Shown piece after piece: positions 11,511-22,247 of a stretch of DNA of 64,000 nt. Every line of letters begins with the position of its first letter. Positions within the stretch are counted from its first letter, which is position 1. The stretch comes from Dictyophora rubrovolvata. Its lineage: Eukaryota; Basidiomycota; Agaricomycetes; Phallales; Phallaceae. The notes below the pieces were generated by a model, which was not told the origin of the DNA, did no database searches, and saw only the letters and a list, made by a program, of their open reading frames with translations. A program made the position numbers and the translations under genes. The DNA lies in NCBI GenBank assembly GCA_029959195.1, contig CP114121.1, positions 2,690,996 through 2,754,995 on the forward strand, written 5' to 3'.

Positions 11511-14386
11511 ATGCCTGCTCCGAATCCTAAACCCCGTACTTTGTACGATAAAATATGGGACGACCATGTTGTGTGCGTTTTGTCTTTGATTTGCCGTCTA
11601 TATACTCAGAAGAAAACAAGGCGCTGATCCATTCTTCTTTTTAGGGTCCAACAAGATGATGGGAGCTCTCTTTTGTATGTCGATAGGTGAGTATTGAAAC
11701 TTCAATTATAGTATATCTTGTACTCAGCCAGATGGCACTTAGACATTTAGTGCACGAAGTCAGCAGCCCGCAAGCGTTTGAAGGACTGTGCGTGAAACCT
11801 TGTCCCTTTATTATCTCACTGAAACAACACTAATTATGTGATCATCTCAGTCGAAATGCTGGTCGTCAAGTCCGCAGAACCGATTGCACCATAGCCACGG
11901 TTGACCACAATATTCCGTACGCAAAATATTCCCTTTCTCAGTTAATCAGTTGGTAGACACCCATTCCAGAACACTCTCCCGTAAAAATTTTACGACAATC
12001 AAGAACTTTGTGGAAGAGCCTGAGTCTAGACTTCAATGTATTACTCTTGAGGACAACGTGAAAGAATTCGGGGTCACATACTTTGGTTTGAGCGACCGAA
12101 GACAAGGTATCAATTAGTGAATCAAGGTAACCCTCGCTCCAAGCTGATGCATAATTTTCCGCTAGGCATCGTTCATATCATAGGTCCTGAGCAAGGTTTC
12201 ACAGTAATGAATAAACGAGTAATCCATCCAGAATTTCTACTGATCACACTACGTTTTAGCTACCGGGGATCACATGTGTTTGCGGCGACTCCCACACGTC
12301 GAGTACGTATTTAGGACCTCACCATTCATTATCGTTCCCAGTTTCTTATTGACCCAACTATTCGAAGCACATGGCGCTTTCGGTGCCCTTGCCTTTGGTA
12401 TTGGAACCTCCGAAGTTGAGCACGTTATGGCCACCCAGACCATCCTGCAACGCAAGAGCAAAAACATGCGCGTTACAGTCAATGGAACGCTCGCGGATGG
12501 AGTTAGTTCAAAAGATGTCATTTTGCATATTATTGGTGTTATTGGCACCGCCGGCGGTACTGGCTGCGTTATTGAATATGCTGGAGACGTCTTCCGCGGT
12601 TTTAGCATGGAAGCTCGTATGAGCGTATGGTGCGTGTCTATCGTTCCTGGCGAAATCGGGTCTTACATCTTTGAATACAGCAATATGAGCATCGAGGCGG
12701 GTGCGCGGGCCGGCATGATTGCTCCTGATGACGTCACTTTCGAATATCTCAAGGGTCGTCCTTTTTCTCCGCCTGTCGGTGAAGCCTGGGATCGTGCCGT
12801 CGAATACTGGCGCACAATGAAAACCGACGACGGAGCAAAGTTCGATATCGAAGTTAACATCAAAGCCGAAGACATTGCACCTACCGTTTCTTGGGGAACA
12901 TCTCCGCAAGATGTCATCCCCATCACTGGTGTCGTTCCCGATCCAAGCAAAATTACCGACCCTACCAAACGCGCATCCATGGAACGTTCTCTCAAGTACA
13001 TGGGTTTAGAGCCCGGGACCAGAATGGAAGATGTCCGTGTCGATAAAGTATTTTTAGGATCTTGTACGAACGGCCGGATTGAGGACTTGAGAACGGCTGC
13101 TAAGGTGGTTTTGGCGGCTGGTCCAGATGCTAAAGTCCCAGAAGGCGTCGTTGCGATGGTCGTTCCTGGTTCGACGCTTGTGAAGCACCAAGCTGAAGCA
13201 GAAGGGCTTGCGGCTATCTTTATTCGTGCAGGTTGGGACTGGCGTGAGGCTGGTTGCTCCATGTGCCTGGGCATGAATCCCGATCAACTCTCCCCGAAAG
13301 AGGTCAGTTTTTCCACCTCAAATCAAACATAATTTCTCCAGTTTTAAACCAATCATAATAGCGTTGCGCCAGTACGTCCAACCGAAACTTTGAGGGACGT
13401 CAGGGTGCTGGGGGAAGAACGCATCTCATGAGTCCTGCTATGGCAGCGGCCACTGCTATGACGGGTAAACTCACGGACGTTCGCAAGTTTACTAATGGCA
13501 GAGATACCACTTACAGTGGTGGCGCGGCCTCGTTGAAAACCATCAATCCTTTGGATCTTCTGACAGACGAGGTCTTGCCACCCCCTGCTCCGGAGGGATG
13601 GAAAGGGTCCGCGGATGCTTTACCGAAAACCAGTGGCGCAGGAAGTGGCGTGAGTGCGCGTTCTTTCACTGTCGTAAAGGGAATCGCAGCACCTTTGGAC
13701 ATGGAAAACGTGGACACCGACATGATTATCCCTAAGCAGTTTTTGAAGACGATAAAGAGGACAGGTCTGAAAGATGCCTTGTTCTATGCCCTTCGAAGGG
13801 ATCCGACCACTGGGGCCCCAACTGATTTTGTTCTGAATCGAGAACCGTACAACAGAGCTCGCATCCTGGTTTGCACCGGCGCCAACTTTGGATGCGGCTC
13901 TAGTCGTGAGCATGCTCCTTGGAGCTTGTAAGTACTTAGTTTGAACAGCCCGCTCCCTTTTGTTAATGATTGTGGTTATTTAGGAAGGACTTTGGCATCC
14001 GCTGCATAATTGCCCAGAGCTTCGCCGAAATCTTCAAATCGAATACCATGCAAAACGGGATGTTACCATGCGTTTTGACTCGCGAGGAATGTCGCATCCT
14101 TTATGATGACGCCATTGCTGGTAAGGAGATCGAAGTCGACCTTGAGAAAGAAGAAGTTCGTCGCGAAAATGGTGAAATCATGAAATTTACAGCCGACCCC
14201 TTCCGTCGCCACTGTTTGCTGAACGGCTTGGACGATATCGCTCTGACTTTGCAGAAAAGCCAGGAAATTGACGCGTTTGAGAAGATGCGTAGCGAGACAT
14301 GGCCCTGGTTGGATGGGTTTGCGCATATCAAAGGCGGGGCAGTCAAGGTTGCGGGCACAGCGAACGAGAAGAAATTAGATTGGTGA
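11511..14386 (+). CDS. LEU1: 3-isopropylmalate dehydratase (alpha-isopropylmalate isomerase)
   Basis: Single-chain fungal aconitase-family enzyme that interconverts 2- and 3-isopropylmalate in leucine synthesis. It begins [20 protein letters not shown]. Seven or more short exons give [40 protein letters not shown] and the cluster-ligand loop [20 protein letters not shown]. The long exons then carry [45 protein letters not shown] and the paired cysteines in [14 protein letters not shown] (three [4Fe-4S] ligand positions). The C-terminal swivel domain has [39 protein letters not shown] and [15 protein letters not shown], ending KKLDW. Full length (about 770-780 residues), both halves fused as in other fungi. 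No damage seen. Confidence 0.97.
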
Positions 14387-14590
14387 AATTAGATTTTGTG
14401 ACGCAGTTAGTATCCAAAGTTAAAGACGGCGTAAGTAACAATTTAAATATAACTGTACCCCTCTGTCAATTAAGATCATGGGTTTCGAACGTCGTGGATT
14501 ACACATATTACAAATGAAGCGCAACTTCGTTGCAGACTAGCAATCGGGCCAATCACTATCGATTATGTAAAAATATGGAAGCCCCTAACG

Positions 14591-14598
14591 TATATAAA
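14591..14598 (+). promoter_or_regulatory. TATA box of M28 peptidase gene
   Basis: TATATAAA about 60 bases before the ATG of the downstream gene, with an AT-rich flank. Confidence 0.55.
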
Positions 14599-14656
14599 CC
14601 AGTTAAATAAATGACGCGTCCACCTTCTTGACTAGCCCCTGTCTTGTCTGAACACA

Positions 14657-16678
14657 ATGCTTTTGTTACTGACTGCATTATTTGGGCTTGCATCTGCCCA
14701 ACACTCTCTTCTCGCTATCTCTAGCATTCCAATCACTAGTTCTTGCATTGATTATCTTGGTCCTTATGGAACAGAGGGCGACACATATCATCTTCATCGT
14801 GCACAGCAAGACTGTATCTCATTGAATACACCTCCCGCGGAAGATGTATCCATTGTGCCATTTCTCGAAGACAGGAAGCTGATTTATGTTCAAGAAGCCG
14901 GAGTTGATGCAAGCGTACGTAGTGACGAGCCATCATTTTCAGCATTTTTAGAGGGCATCGTAAATTCCCAACGACCACAAACCACGTTTTCCATGCTTGG
15001 CTTCGATGTTATCTACAGCACAAAAACTTCTGCTTTACTTTCCGTGTCTCCTCAAATAGCAGATCAAATTGACACTTACCTTCCTCGATTCGTGGTACCC
15101 ATCCTTGTTCATACGACTTCAAAGTTGGCAGGATACATTCCTGTACCAGACACTTCGCGGAAACGGGTCCTCAAATGGTTAAACAGCGTCTCCCATAAAC
15201 CTGAAATCAATGACATAGTGGATTCCATCTCTGTAGGATCTTCTTGCTTTTCTCTAGCTGAAATAACGAGCTGAACTCTCAAGGTTGATTACATGCGACC
15301 ACGGCTAGAATATCTGACCGGCGAATCCTTAGATCCTGATTGCATACGAACTCGCTATGCCACGTCAAAGGATGCAGGAAAAGCCGCACAGTGGCTAAAA
15401 GCCCAGTTTGAAGAGAACGGTGCTCAATGCGAATTGCACGTGTTCCGTCCTGACTACTCACCAAATGTTATATGGTATATTTCTCCCTTTCCCACTCGTC
15501 ATGATAAGTTAATATCTATCAAAGCCGGTATGCAGCTGCTTCTGCAGACCCAGAGGGTACAATGCAAGTCGATTTTCGTCGCCATATTATGATTGCCTTT
15601 TTGAACAACGGATATAGTATTCTGGGCGCCCATTATGACTCGAGGGCTGGTCCAATGGTGCCTCAGTAAGTTCTCATCTCATCATTGTGCTTGTATACCA
15701 AAAGGCGCCACCATTAATATGGGTCAGTGTCCGCGCTCCAGGAGCCAATGATGACGGTTCGGGAGTAGCTTCGCTGTTGGGAATATCCAACGTCATTAAG
15801 GAACATAACTTGACTTTTTCAAACAATATCGAAGTTGTAGCTTTTTCGGGTGAAGAACAAGGTCTCGTTGGAAGCTCTTTCTATGCTGGTAATACTATGA
15901 TACAGGAGATGCCGTTTATGAGCATTCCTCTGTCCTTTATAGCTTGTCGTTTCTAATAATATTGGATATTCAAGCACGGTTGCGGGAAGAAGACGCCAAG
16001 GTTCTTCTTATGATACAAGCCGATATGTTGGGTTATCGCAGGAAAGGTGAGGATAAACAAATAGCCTTTCCAGGAAGGTGAAGAAGATATCATCTTATTC
16101 TGTTTACACTAAACGTAATACTCTGCTCAAAAACAGCTACGCCACTGCAGAAGCGTCGCTTTACCTTGCAAACCTCACTGAGTTATACAGCAAAGACTTG
16201 AAGTATGGTTATACTCATGTGCGGTATATTTTTATGTCTAATGCTTACTTTCATGACGATGGTTTTCGCTCTATTTTGACAGGCATGTTGCTCGGATCAT
16301 CAGGTTTGTGTATCACTAGCAAAGGTTGTGATGCAGTAGAATTCAATGCACTTTGGTCATAGTCATTCTATAGCCAAGGAATAGCTTCTACTCAAGTTTT
16401 TGAACGAATAGGACCAATAGCAGATCCAATGTACCATAATCAAGGTAACTGTTCATAATAAATCCCCCATTTATTTATCTTTCCGCAATTAAACAAACCT
16501 TACAGGCGATCTTACTCGAAGGGAAGGATACGACTTTGAACAGATTCGTGCAATTGCTAAAGTAACAGTACGTGTGTTCCTCGTCATCCATACTTAAAGC
16601 CGTAAATTGAATTTTTTTTCTCGTCAATCATAGTTTTCGGCTGTTCTTGATACCTCTTTAATTTCTTATAGTCTGTAA
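14657..16678 (+). CDS. Secreted M28-family zinc aminopeptidase
   Basis: Leucine aminopeptidase-type metallopeptidase of family M28. It opens with a signal peptide (MLLLLTALFGLASAQ), then a propeptide-like N-terminal half. The catalytic domain carries the two-zinc ligands: His/Asp in IILGAHYDSR, Asp in APGANDDGSG, the Glu pair in AFSGEEQGLVGS, Asp in IQADMLGY, and the last His in CCSDHQSF. It ends with IADPMYHNQGDL and FSAVLDTS. The intron before LGAHYDSR (15564-15617) requires a GC donor (GCAAGT) to keep frame. The splice path around 16040-16140 is unclear: simple GT-AG joins there lead to stops, so either an unusual junction or local damage is present. Homology resumes cleanly on both sides. 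Predicted role: extracellular protein digestion. Confidence 0.87.
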
Positions 16679-17801
16679 ATCAGACTTGCAGCCTGATTCC
16701 TGAAGATATTGCTCTTTTTCACGACGATAACAAACTGCTGTTCCAAATTTTTTTTTTGCTATCCACGTTATGTTGTGATAGATAACGATAATTCACGTCT
16801 TTCTATTGACGGTACCGGGTTGAAACCTTAATTCGAAAATTCCCATTATCACCCTGAGTATACTGACAGTCTTTCGTTGATCTTTCATGCGTCTTGTCGG
16901 CTTACGTAAAATACTTTCCGTATGTAAGCTTCAAGTTCACTAGGGCCGCAAGGAGCGGCAGATCCCTGCACCAGGAAGAAACTTTAAACGGAGCAAGAAA
17001 GATGGGTATGAAATCACAAAAAGTCATGTACATGTGGATAATCTCAAAAAGTTCATGTAATCGTTGCGGTAATTAGGGGACATTGGGAAAGGCGATACCA
17101 TTCTGTAATTTAACCAAAATTAATGTTTATTGTGGAAAACATATGGACAATTTGTGCTTTAAATAGTTGTCGACGTGGAAAACGGGCCTTTTTTATCTAT
17201 ATCAATGTCGCAACAATTTATATTGCGCATTCCGTTAAATCCGCATTCTCGTACAACGAATATGTGATTCATTATGTACAAAAATACGTCTCGAAATACT
17301 CTCAGGCCACCTACTTGATAAATTATGTAGGGAAACGCGCTGATAAACACTCTTCAGCCACCAACGATGAAGAGACAGAATTAGACTGATTACGTACACA
17401 CAATTCACTCCTTTTTCGGCATGAAATCCCGAACACTTTCATAATTATAAGTCCGATGAAATACGGCATCGTAAAAAGGTTTTGTGTTCACAATCTTCGT
17501 TCACATGTAACTTCAAAGTCAGCCAGAATGTACCTTAGATGTTAAATAAATAGTATTCCAAAAATCCGATCATCTTTAAATTTAGAAACCCGTGGATTGT
17601 CGCTAGAAAAAATTACGTTTTTGAAACTCAGATTGACCACCAGATTTTGGCCTCCGAGTGACATAGGCAGTGCCTTTGTCGGGCTCAATTAATACACTGA
17701 AATCAACCCTGTCAGCTGTTGGGATATCTTTTTTTCGAGTCGCTATGTTAATCATGGAACTGGTAACATGGCAGCGTTGAAGTGCCAACATCCACCACTT
17801 T
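16679..17801. other. 1.1-kb gap without a recognisable gene
   Basis: AT-rich, with short frames only. No family motif on either strand and no repeat structure that I could see. Confidence 0.45.
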
Positions 17802-19183
17802 ATGATGATTAGTAGTACTCCAACGCGGCAATCAAAAAACCAAAAGTCAAATCAAACTTTGAGCGCGGTTTATGACTGGTTCTCTTCTTTCGTCGAGTCA
17901 AGTACCTTATTGGAAAAGATGCCTACTACTCTCGTTATCGCGTCTCCTATCCAAATTTTCTTTTATTATGTTTTTCATGTTATTTTTCTAGGACATCCTG
18001 CGGATATACTTGCTCGACTTTGGTTAGCTCATGATCTTGCCTACCCAGACGGTCGCGACCTTGAATCTCATGAAGACTACGACTACGAAGAAAATGTGCG
18101 CAAAGCCTGGTTGAACTTCGAAGAATCCATACGCGAGTCTTATAAAACTATTGGTGTCTTGGTAGGTAAACGTTCCTAAAAATTCGTCGTTCGTACTTGA
18201 AATACTGTTCCTGAGAACATCAGGCTGGCCTTGTTGCTGCCACCACATCGTTATTCTTCTCTGTCAACACCGATATTTCAAATACGACAGTTCGGACATT
18301 GTTTCTAGCCAGCATCACATCAGCAGTCCTCAGCGCCGCATCCTCTTTTGCTTTACTATCTACTATTCTCCCGGAGCCTATAGCACTCGAAAAGAGATGG
18401 GAAGAATCGGGGCTTGGGTTTATATTAGGTCTTGCTGGACCATCGGCGTGGCTTTCGCTTTCGTTATGGACATTCCAAGGTGCATTGCTAGCTCTCGTTT
18501 GGATCACGGATGAAACCCCCGCCAGAATAGTAGTGACGACTTTAATTGGTTTGAGATTGTTGCTGAAGGTAGTTGTAGCAACATCAGCGACAGGATTTAG
18601 AGAATTCTGCCAAGGTCTTCTGGGATGGAGATATGGAGCTGATCATCGAATGATTCAGCTCACTCCTGGTAAAATTCAAATTACAGGTGTTCATGAATGT
18701 ATTTTTGACCTCTTGTTTGTCATCTTTCTAGGCTCGGTCAAATTGAGGAAAAAATATCTCGCTGAGTGCAGCACAACCTACGAAAGCGAATGTATCCGTC
18801 CAATATCATCACGAACCTCATCCATCACCTCAAATAGTAGAGGTCAGCGGGATTTATTCCTGAGGATCAGATCCCTTGCCTTATTAATCTCGTTATAATT
18901 TACAGCCACAAAACGCAAACAGGTTACTGAGAGCGCGACCCTCGTTCCTTCAATTATACCTATGCCCAGGACTGAGAGTCCGGAGCCCCAACCTCAGAGC
19001 GAAAGGCACACAGTTCGAGTTAGCTCGCGGGCTGTTCGGGCTGCGCGGTTATTCGTTGCCATGCCTGATGAAGAAACTGCTTTGCAAAGTGCAACATTAA
19101 CTGTAGCCGCTACCGCTACTGCCACTGCCACGGCTGCCGTGGCATTCGAGGGCGGACGTACTGTCAACGTTGCAAGTAACTAA
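17802..19183 (+). CDS. Unknown multi-pass membrane protein
   Basis: I do not recognise the family. The reconstructed frame starts MMISSTPTRQSKNQ. An intron probably ends at 17990, joining to HPADILARLWLAHDLAYP. An acidic stretch (EDYDYEENVRKAWLNFEESI) and an intron ending in TCAG/G follow. Next come four hydrophobic spans: AGLVAATTSLFFSV, TLFLASITSAVLSAASSFAL, a long GFILGLAGPSAWLSLSLWTF region, and IVVTTLIGLRLLLK. The C-terminal tail is hydrophilic, Ser/Thr/Pro-rich, with a repetitive Ala-Thr tract before the end. The topology resembles small fungal membrane proteins encoded near nothing in particular. Coding status is supported by open, consistently spliced exons, but exact boundaries in the second half are tentative. 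Confidence 0.6.
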
Positions 19184-20370
19184 TGCAAATTCCTTGAATC
19201 TGTTGACTTGGCCTAAGGTAGTTTTACGTGTGTGTAACATCACGTAAAATTATTTTCTCTCTTGAATACTAATGTACATTTCACAGCGTTTTGAGTAAGT
19301 GTTCTGACGTGAATGCATTGAATTCACCCAGAATGAAAAATCCCTTAGAACGAAGAGCTCAAAACGGGCAATCGCTAGTCACTCCTTGCTTCTTACACAG
19401 TTATTTATGTACATTTCCCGTTTCTCTATGTTGGTTGTCGGGCATCGTATTTTCTCCTTGATTCATCGGCCCATTAGGTAAAGTTTGCCTAGAACAACTA
19501 TGAAACTAATTGAATTTTCGGCAAATTTTTCGGAACGATCCTTATCTCAACGAGTGAAGTCAGCCCCGAGGACCATGTTGCTTGGTTTCCAATATCAAGG
19601 GTGATACTCTGAATCCTACTTTTAATATGAGGATTCTTACAACAGCGCTACTAGGCAAGCTAAGCGCTCCGAATATCATCAGCTGCGTTCTGAACCATTT
19701 CTTATCTTCGATGGTTATTTATATATGAGAGGGAGTACACTGCCGATGACGCTGGATCATTTACAGATACTGTCGCAGGAATCTATGCAGGTTGTCCCAC
19801 CTGCACACTTTTTCTAATGGCGCCCATTTGCCCATTTTACAAACACTTCACCTTACATCCCAGATGGTTTAGGAATCCGTCTAAACCCTAAACCTGGGGC
19901 CTTGAAATCCAGTAAATATGTTATCGGCAGGAAAAAACTTTGAACGTGGTTACCATGGAGCCAAACTTAAGCTACGAAACTGTAGCTGGTTCGGCACGGA
20001 CTTCGTTCCCTGACATCGTCGGGCTTGGGTGACAAGAAAATACTCCATTAGGGGAAGATTGACACCGAGCTTGCGATATTGGGCTAAGTGTCAAGCACCA
20101 TACTCATTTTGATCCCAGAGCCTAGCTACCTGAAAATGCTTAAAATATGTAAGGTAAAAAGAGCGTGTACTCAGACTTCCCAGCGGCACTCAGGAATTTA
20201 GGAGATATTTGCTCAAAAAGACAAAAAATAACGAATAGCGAGTAGATTCCTAATTTTCAAGTGAAATCCAGAAGATCCAATAAAGATGAGACGTATGACA
20301 TGCCCAGTCCATTGACAACAAATTGAGAACATGTGATAAAAAGGCTATAACTGTTAGTCAAATGCGTACA
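19184..20370. other. 1.2-kb gap between convergent genes
   Basis: Holds the 3' ends of the two converging genes. No frame with coding character. A lone CCCTAAACC occurs near 19885 but is too short to be an interstitial telomere. Confidence 0.5.
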
Positions 20371-22105
20371 CTAAATCATCTCATGTGTAGACTCTAGGGT
20401 ATATTGGGATACAGAAGACGGAGAAACCATATCAAGTACAACGTCGGAAGGCACGGGCTCTTCGTCTGTTGCTTTTGAGGGTTGAACGGAAGATGGTATT
20501 GAAGCCGAGGCTTGCTCGTTGTGCTGCGAGTCTTGTTCGGTATTCTCGGTTTCTCCCCTGCATTCGTTCGCTTCTACGGCGGTTGATGACTCTTCTTTAG
20601 TTTCTACATGGGCCGGAACAGAGTTTGACTCTGACCGAGAATAGATACTACCGTCCGGTTCCTTCTTGCTTTCGGTTTCCGGCTCTATTTGTTCCTTTTC
20701 TTCGTTCAGGCTACGGCTGGAAGGAGGGGTATGTGATTGAGAATGGGCTACATCATCGTCTCCAGACTCTTCCTCATCATCATGAGTGGTTCGGTTAGGA
20801 TGGGGCGTTGTCGGGGACAGTTCAAAAATCAACGAAGAGGTAGTAGAAGACGATCTGGAATGGGCTCGAGGTGTCGAAGGATCAGTTATGAAATGAATCT
20901 GATTGGGCGGTGAAACATCGACGGATACTCGGTCACGAATACCATCGTTTTGTCGGCCATGGCTAGCTATGACCCGCAATGTGCTTTTCAGAGCTTCACG
21001 TTCTTCCATCGCGATGCGAAGTTCTTCTTCAATCTCTGCCAGCTTTCTATTAGAATTGGAGACCATCTTATTAGCCTGTACGAAGCAATGATCTTCAACA
21101 GTTCAAACCACAAAGGGTAATCAACCTAACCTGTTCAAACAGAGCTTGACTAAGCGTCTCCAGCTCGCCTTCCAATGCAGTTTTCTCAGAAATCACCTTT
21201 TGAAGTGATTCACGTTCTCTTGCGAGCTGTTGTTCCAACTCCTTCTCACGCTGGGTGGGTTTGGAAAGCAGAATGGCTTCCGGCAGTGGTGGGGTCGAAG
21301 CGGCTAGAAACAGAGGTAATTAGATGTCAGAAGACCAAGTGATAAAAGTGCCTTAATCACTTGATGAAGACGAGGTTCGTGTCAAGGATGAAAAATTGAA
21401 GAACCGTGATGGTGTCGGGGACCCCAAACCTGGTTGGGAAGGATTCGGAGTGCCGGCGAACGACGCTCCAGAATTTCGAGGAGATTGGGGTTTGGGCAGA
21501 GGTGTCAAAGTGTCCTCAACGGTAGAATTCAGCGTCTCGTCGTCTGAGGTTCTGCGACTATCACGTTTACTCCAAGGGCGCCATCCTCCGAGCGACCCGT
21601 TCAACCCGGGTCTTTTGGACGATTCTTCCAGCTCTGTATTGATATGCACAGGTTGAAGATTGGACTGCGGCACAGTCAATTTGGATTCCAATTCCAATTC
21701 TTTTTTATGCGCCTGTTGAAGTGACAAAGACTGGACATACGCAACAATCAAAAAAAGGGAACCGGCGGAAAAAGGGAAAGAAGAGTATGTCAAGAGACTT
21801 ATACTTTAGCGTACCAATTCTTCAACCCAATCAGTCATTCTCAAAAGCAGTTGTGTTACTTCCTTTTCACGAACCATTCTATGAATTTCCTTGTCGGCAT
21901 CGTCTAGTTCGTCGTTGATGGTCGGCGTCTCCAGCAAGCGTCGGGCATGTTCTACGTCTTGCGCTGCTTGAACAATGGGACTGGTTGGATTTGGCGGTGG
22001 AGAAGCTGGCTTTGTAGGAGGAAGAGGTAATTTCCGCCTCCTGTCCGCTCGTGGAGGGAGCGGAGGAGGCGTTGGGGAAGGGGCAGGTGATATCGCAGAG
22101 CTCAT
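20371..22105 (-). CDS. SEC2: Sec2-type Rab guanine-nucleotide exchange factor
   Basis: Coiled-coil GEF that activates the exocytic Rab Sec4 on secretory vesicles. The minus-strand frame begins MSSAISPAPSPTPPPLPP (Pro-rich), then a helical stretch VREKEVTQLLLRMTDWVEEL. A Ser/Pro linker follows. The diagnostic coiled coil reads EKELEQQLARERESLQKVIS, TALEGELETLSQALFEQANK and MVSNSNRKLAEIEEELRIAM, continuing to LKSTLRVIASHG. The LxxELETLSQxLFExANKMV block is the Sec2/Rabin8 GEF signature. The C-terminus is acidic and Ser/Thr-rich. Three introns. About 500 residues, shorter than yeast Sec2. Divergent from the Ser/Arg-rich gene with about 140 bases between starts. Confidence 0.88.
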
Positions 22106-22247
22106 GGCTTTCTTGCAGAGCTTGTGCGTTACATAACGCGTCACGACTTGATCAGTCACAAGCAGGTTTCTCTTTACATAATCATCGTATGTACCTCTTT
22201 TTCCTCTGCTTTCCCTTCCCGTAAACCCGTTCGTTTCGCTGTAAAAG
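22106..22247. promoter_or_regulatory. shared divergent promoter region, SEC2 / Ser-Arg-rich gene
   Basis: Only 142 bases separate the two divergent ATGs, which implies a shared promoter. If the right-hand gene instead starts at the internal Met-Met near 22446 the region would be about 340 bases. No TATA recognised. Confidence 0.4.

Noticed and set aside
12663-13274. Long minus-strand frames inside LEU1
   Set aside because: Shadow of the highly biased LEU1 coding strand.
19878-19895. CTAAACCCTAAACC, possible interstitial telomere repeat
   Set aside because: Only about two units long and isolated; can arise by chance.
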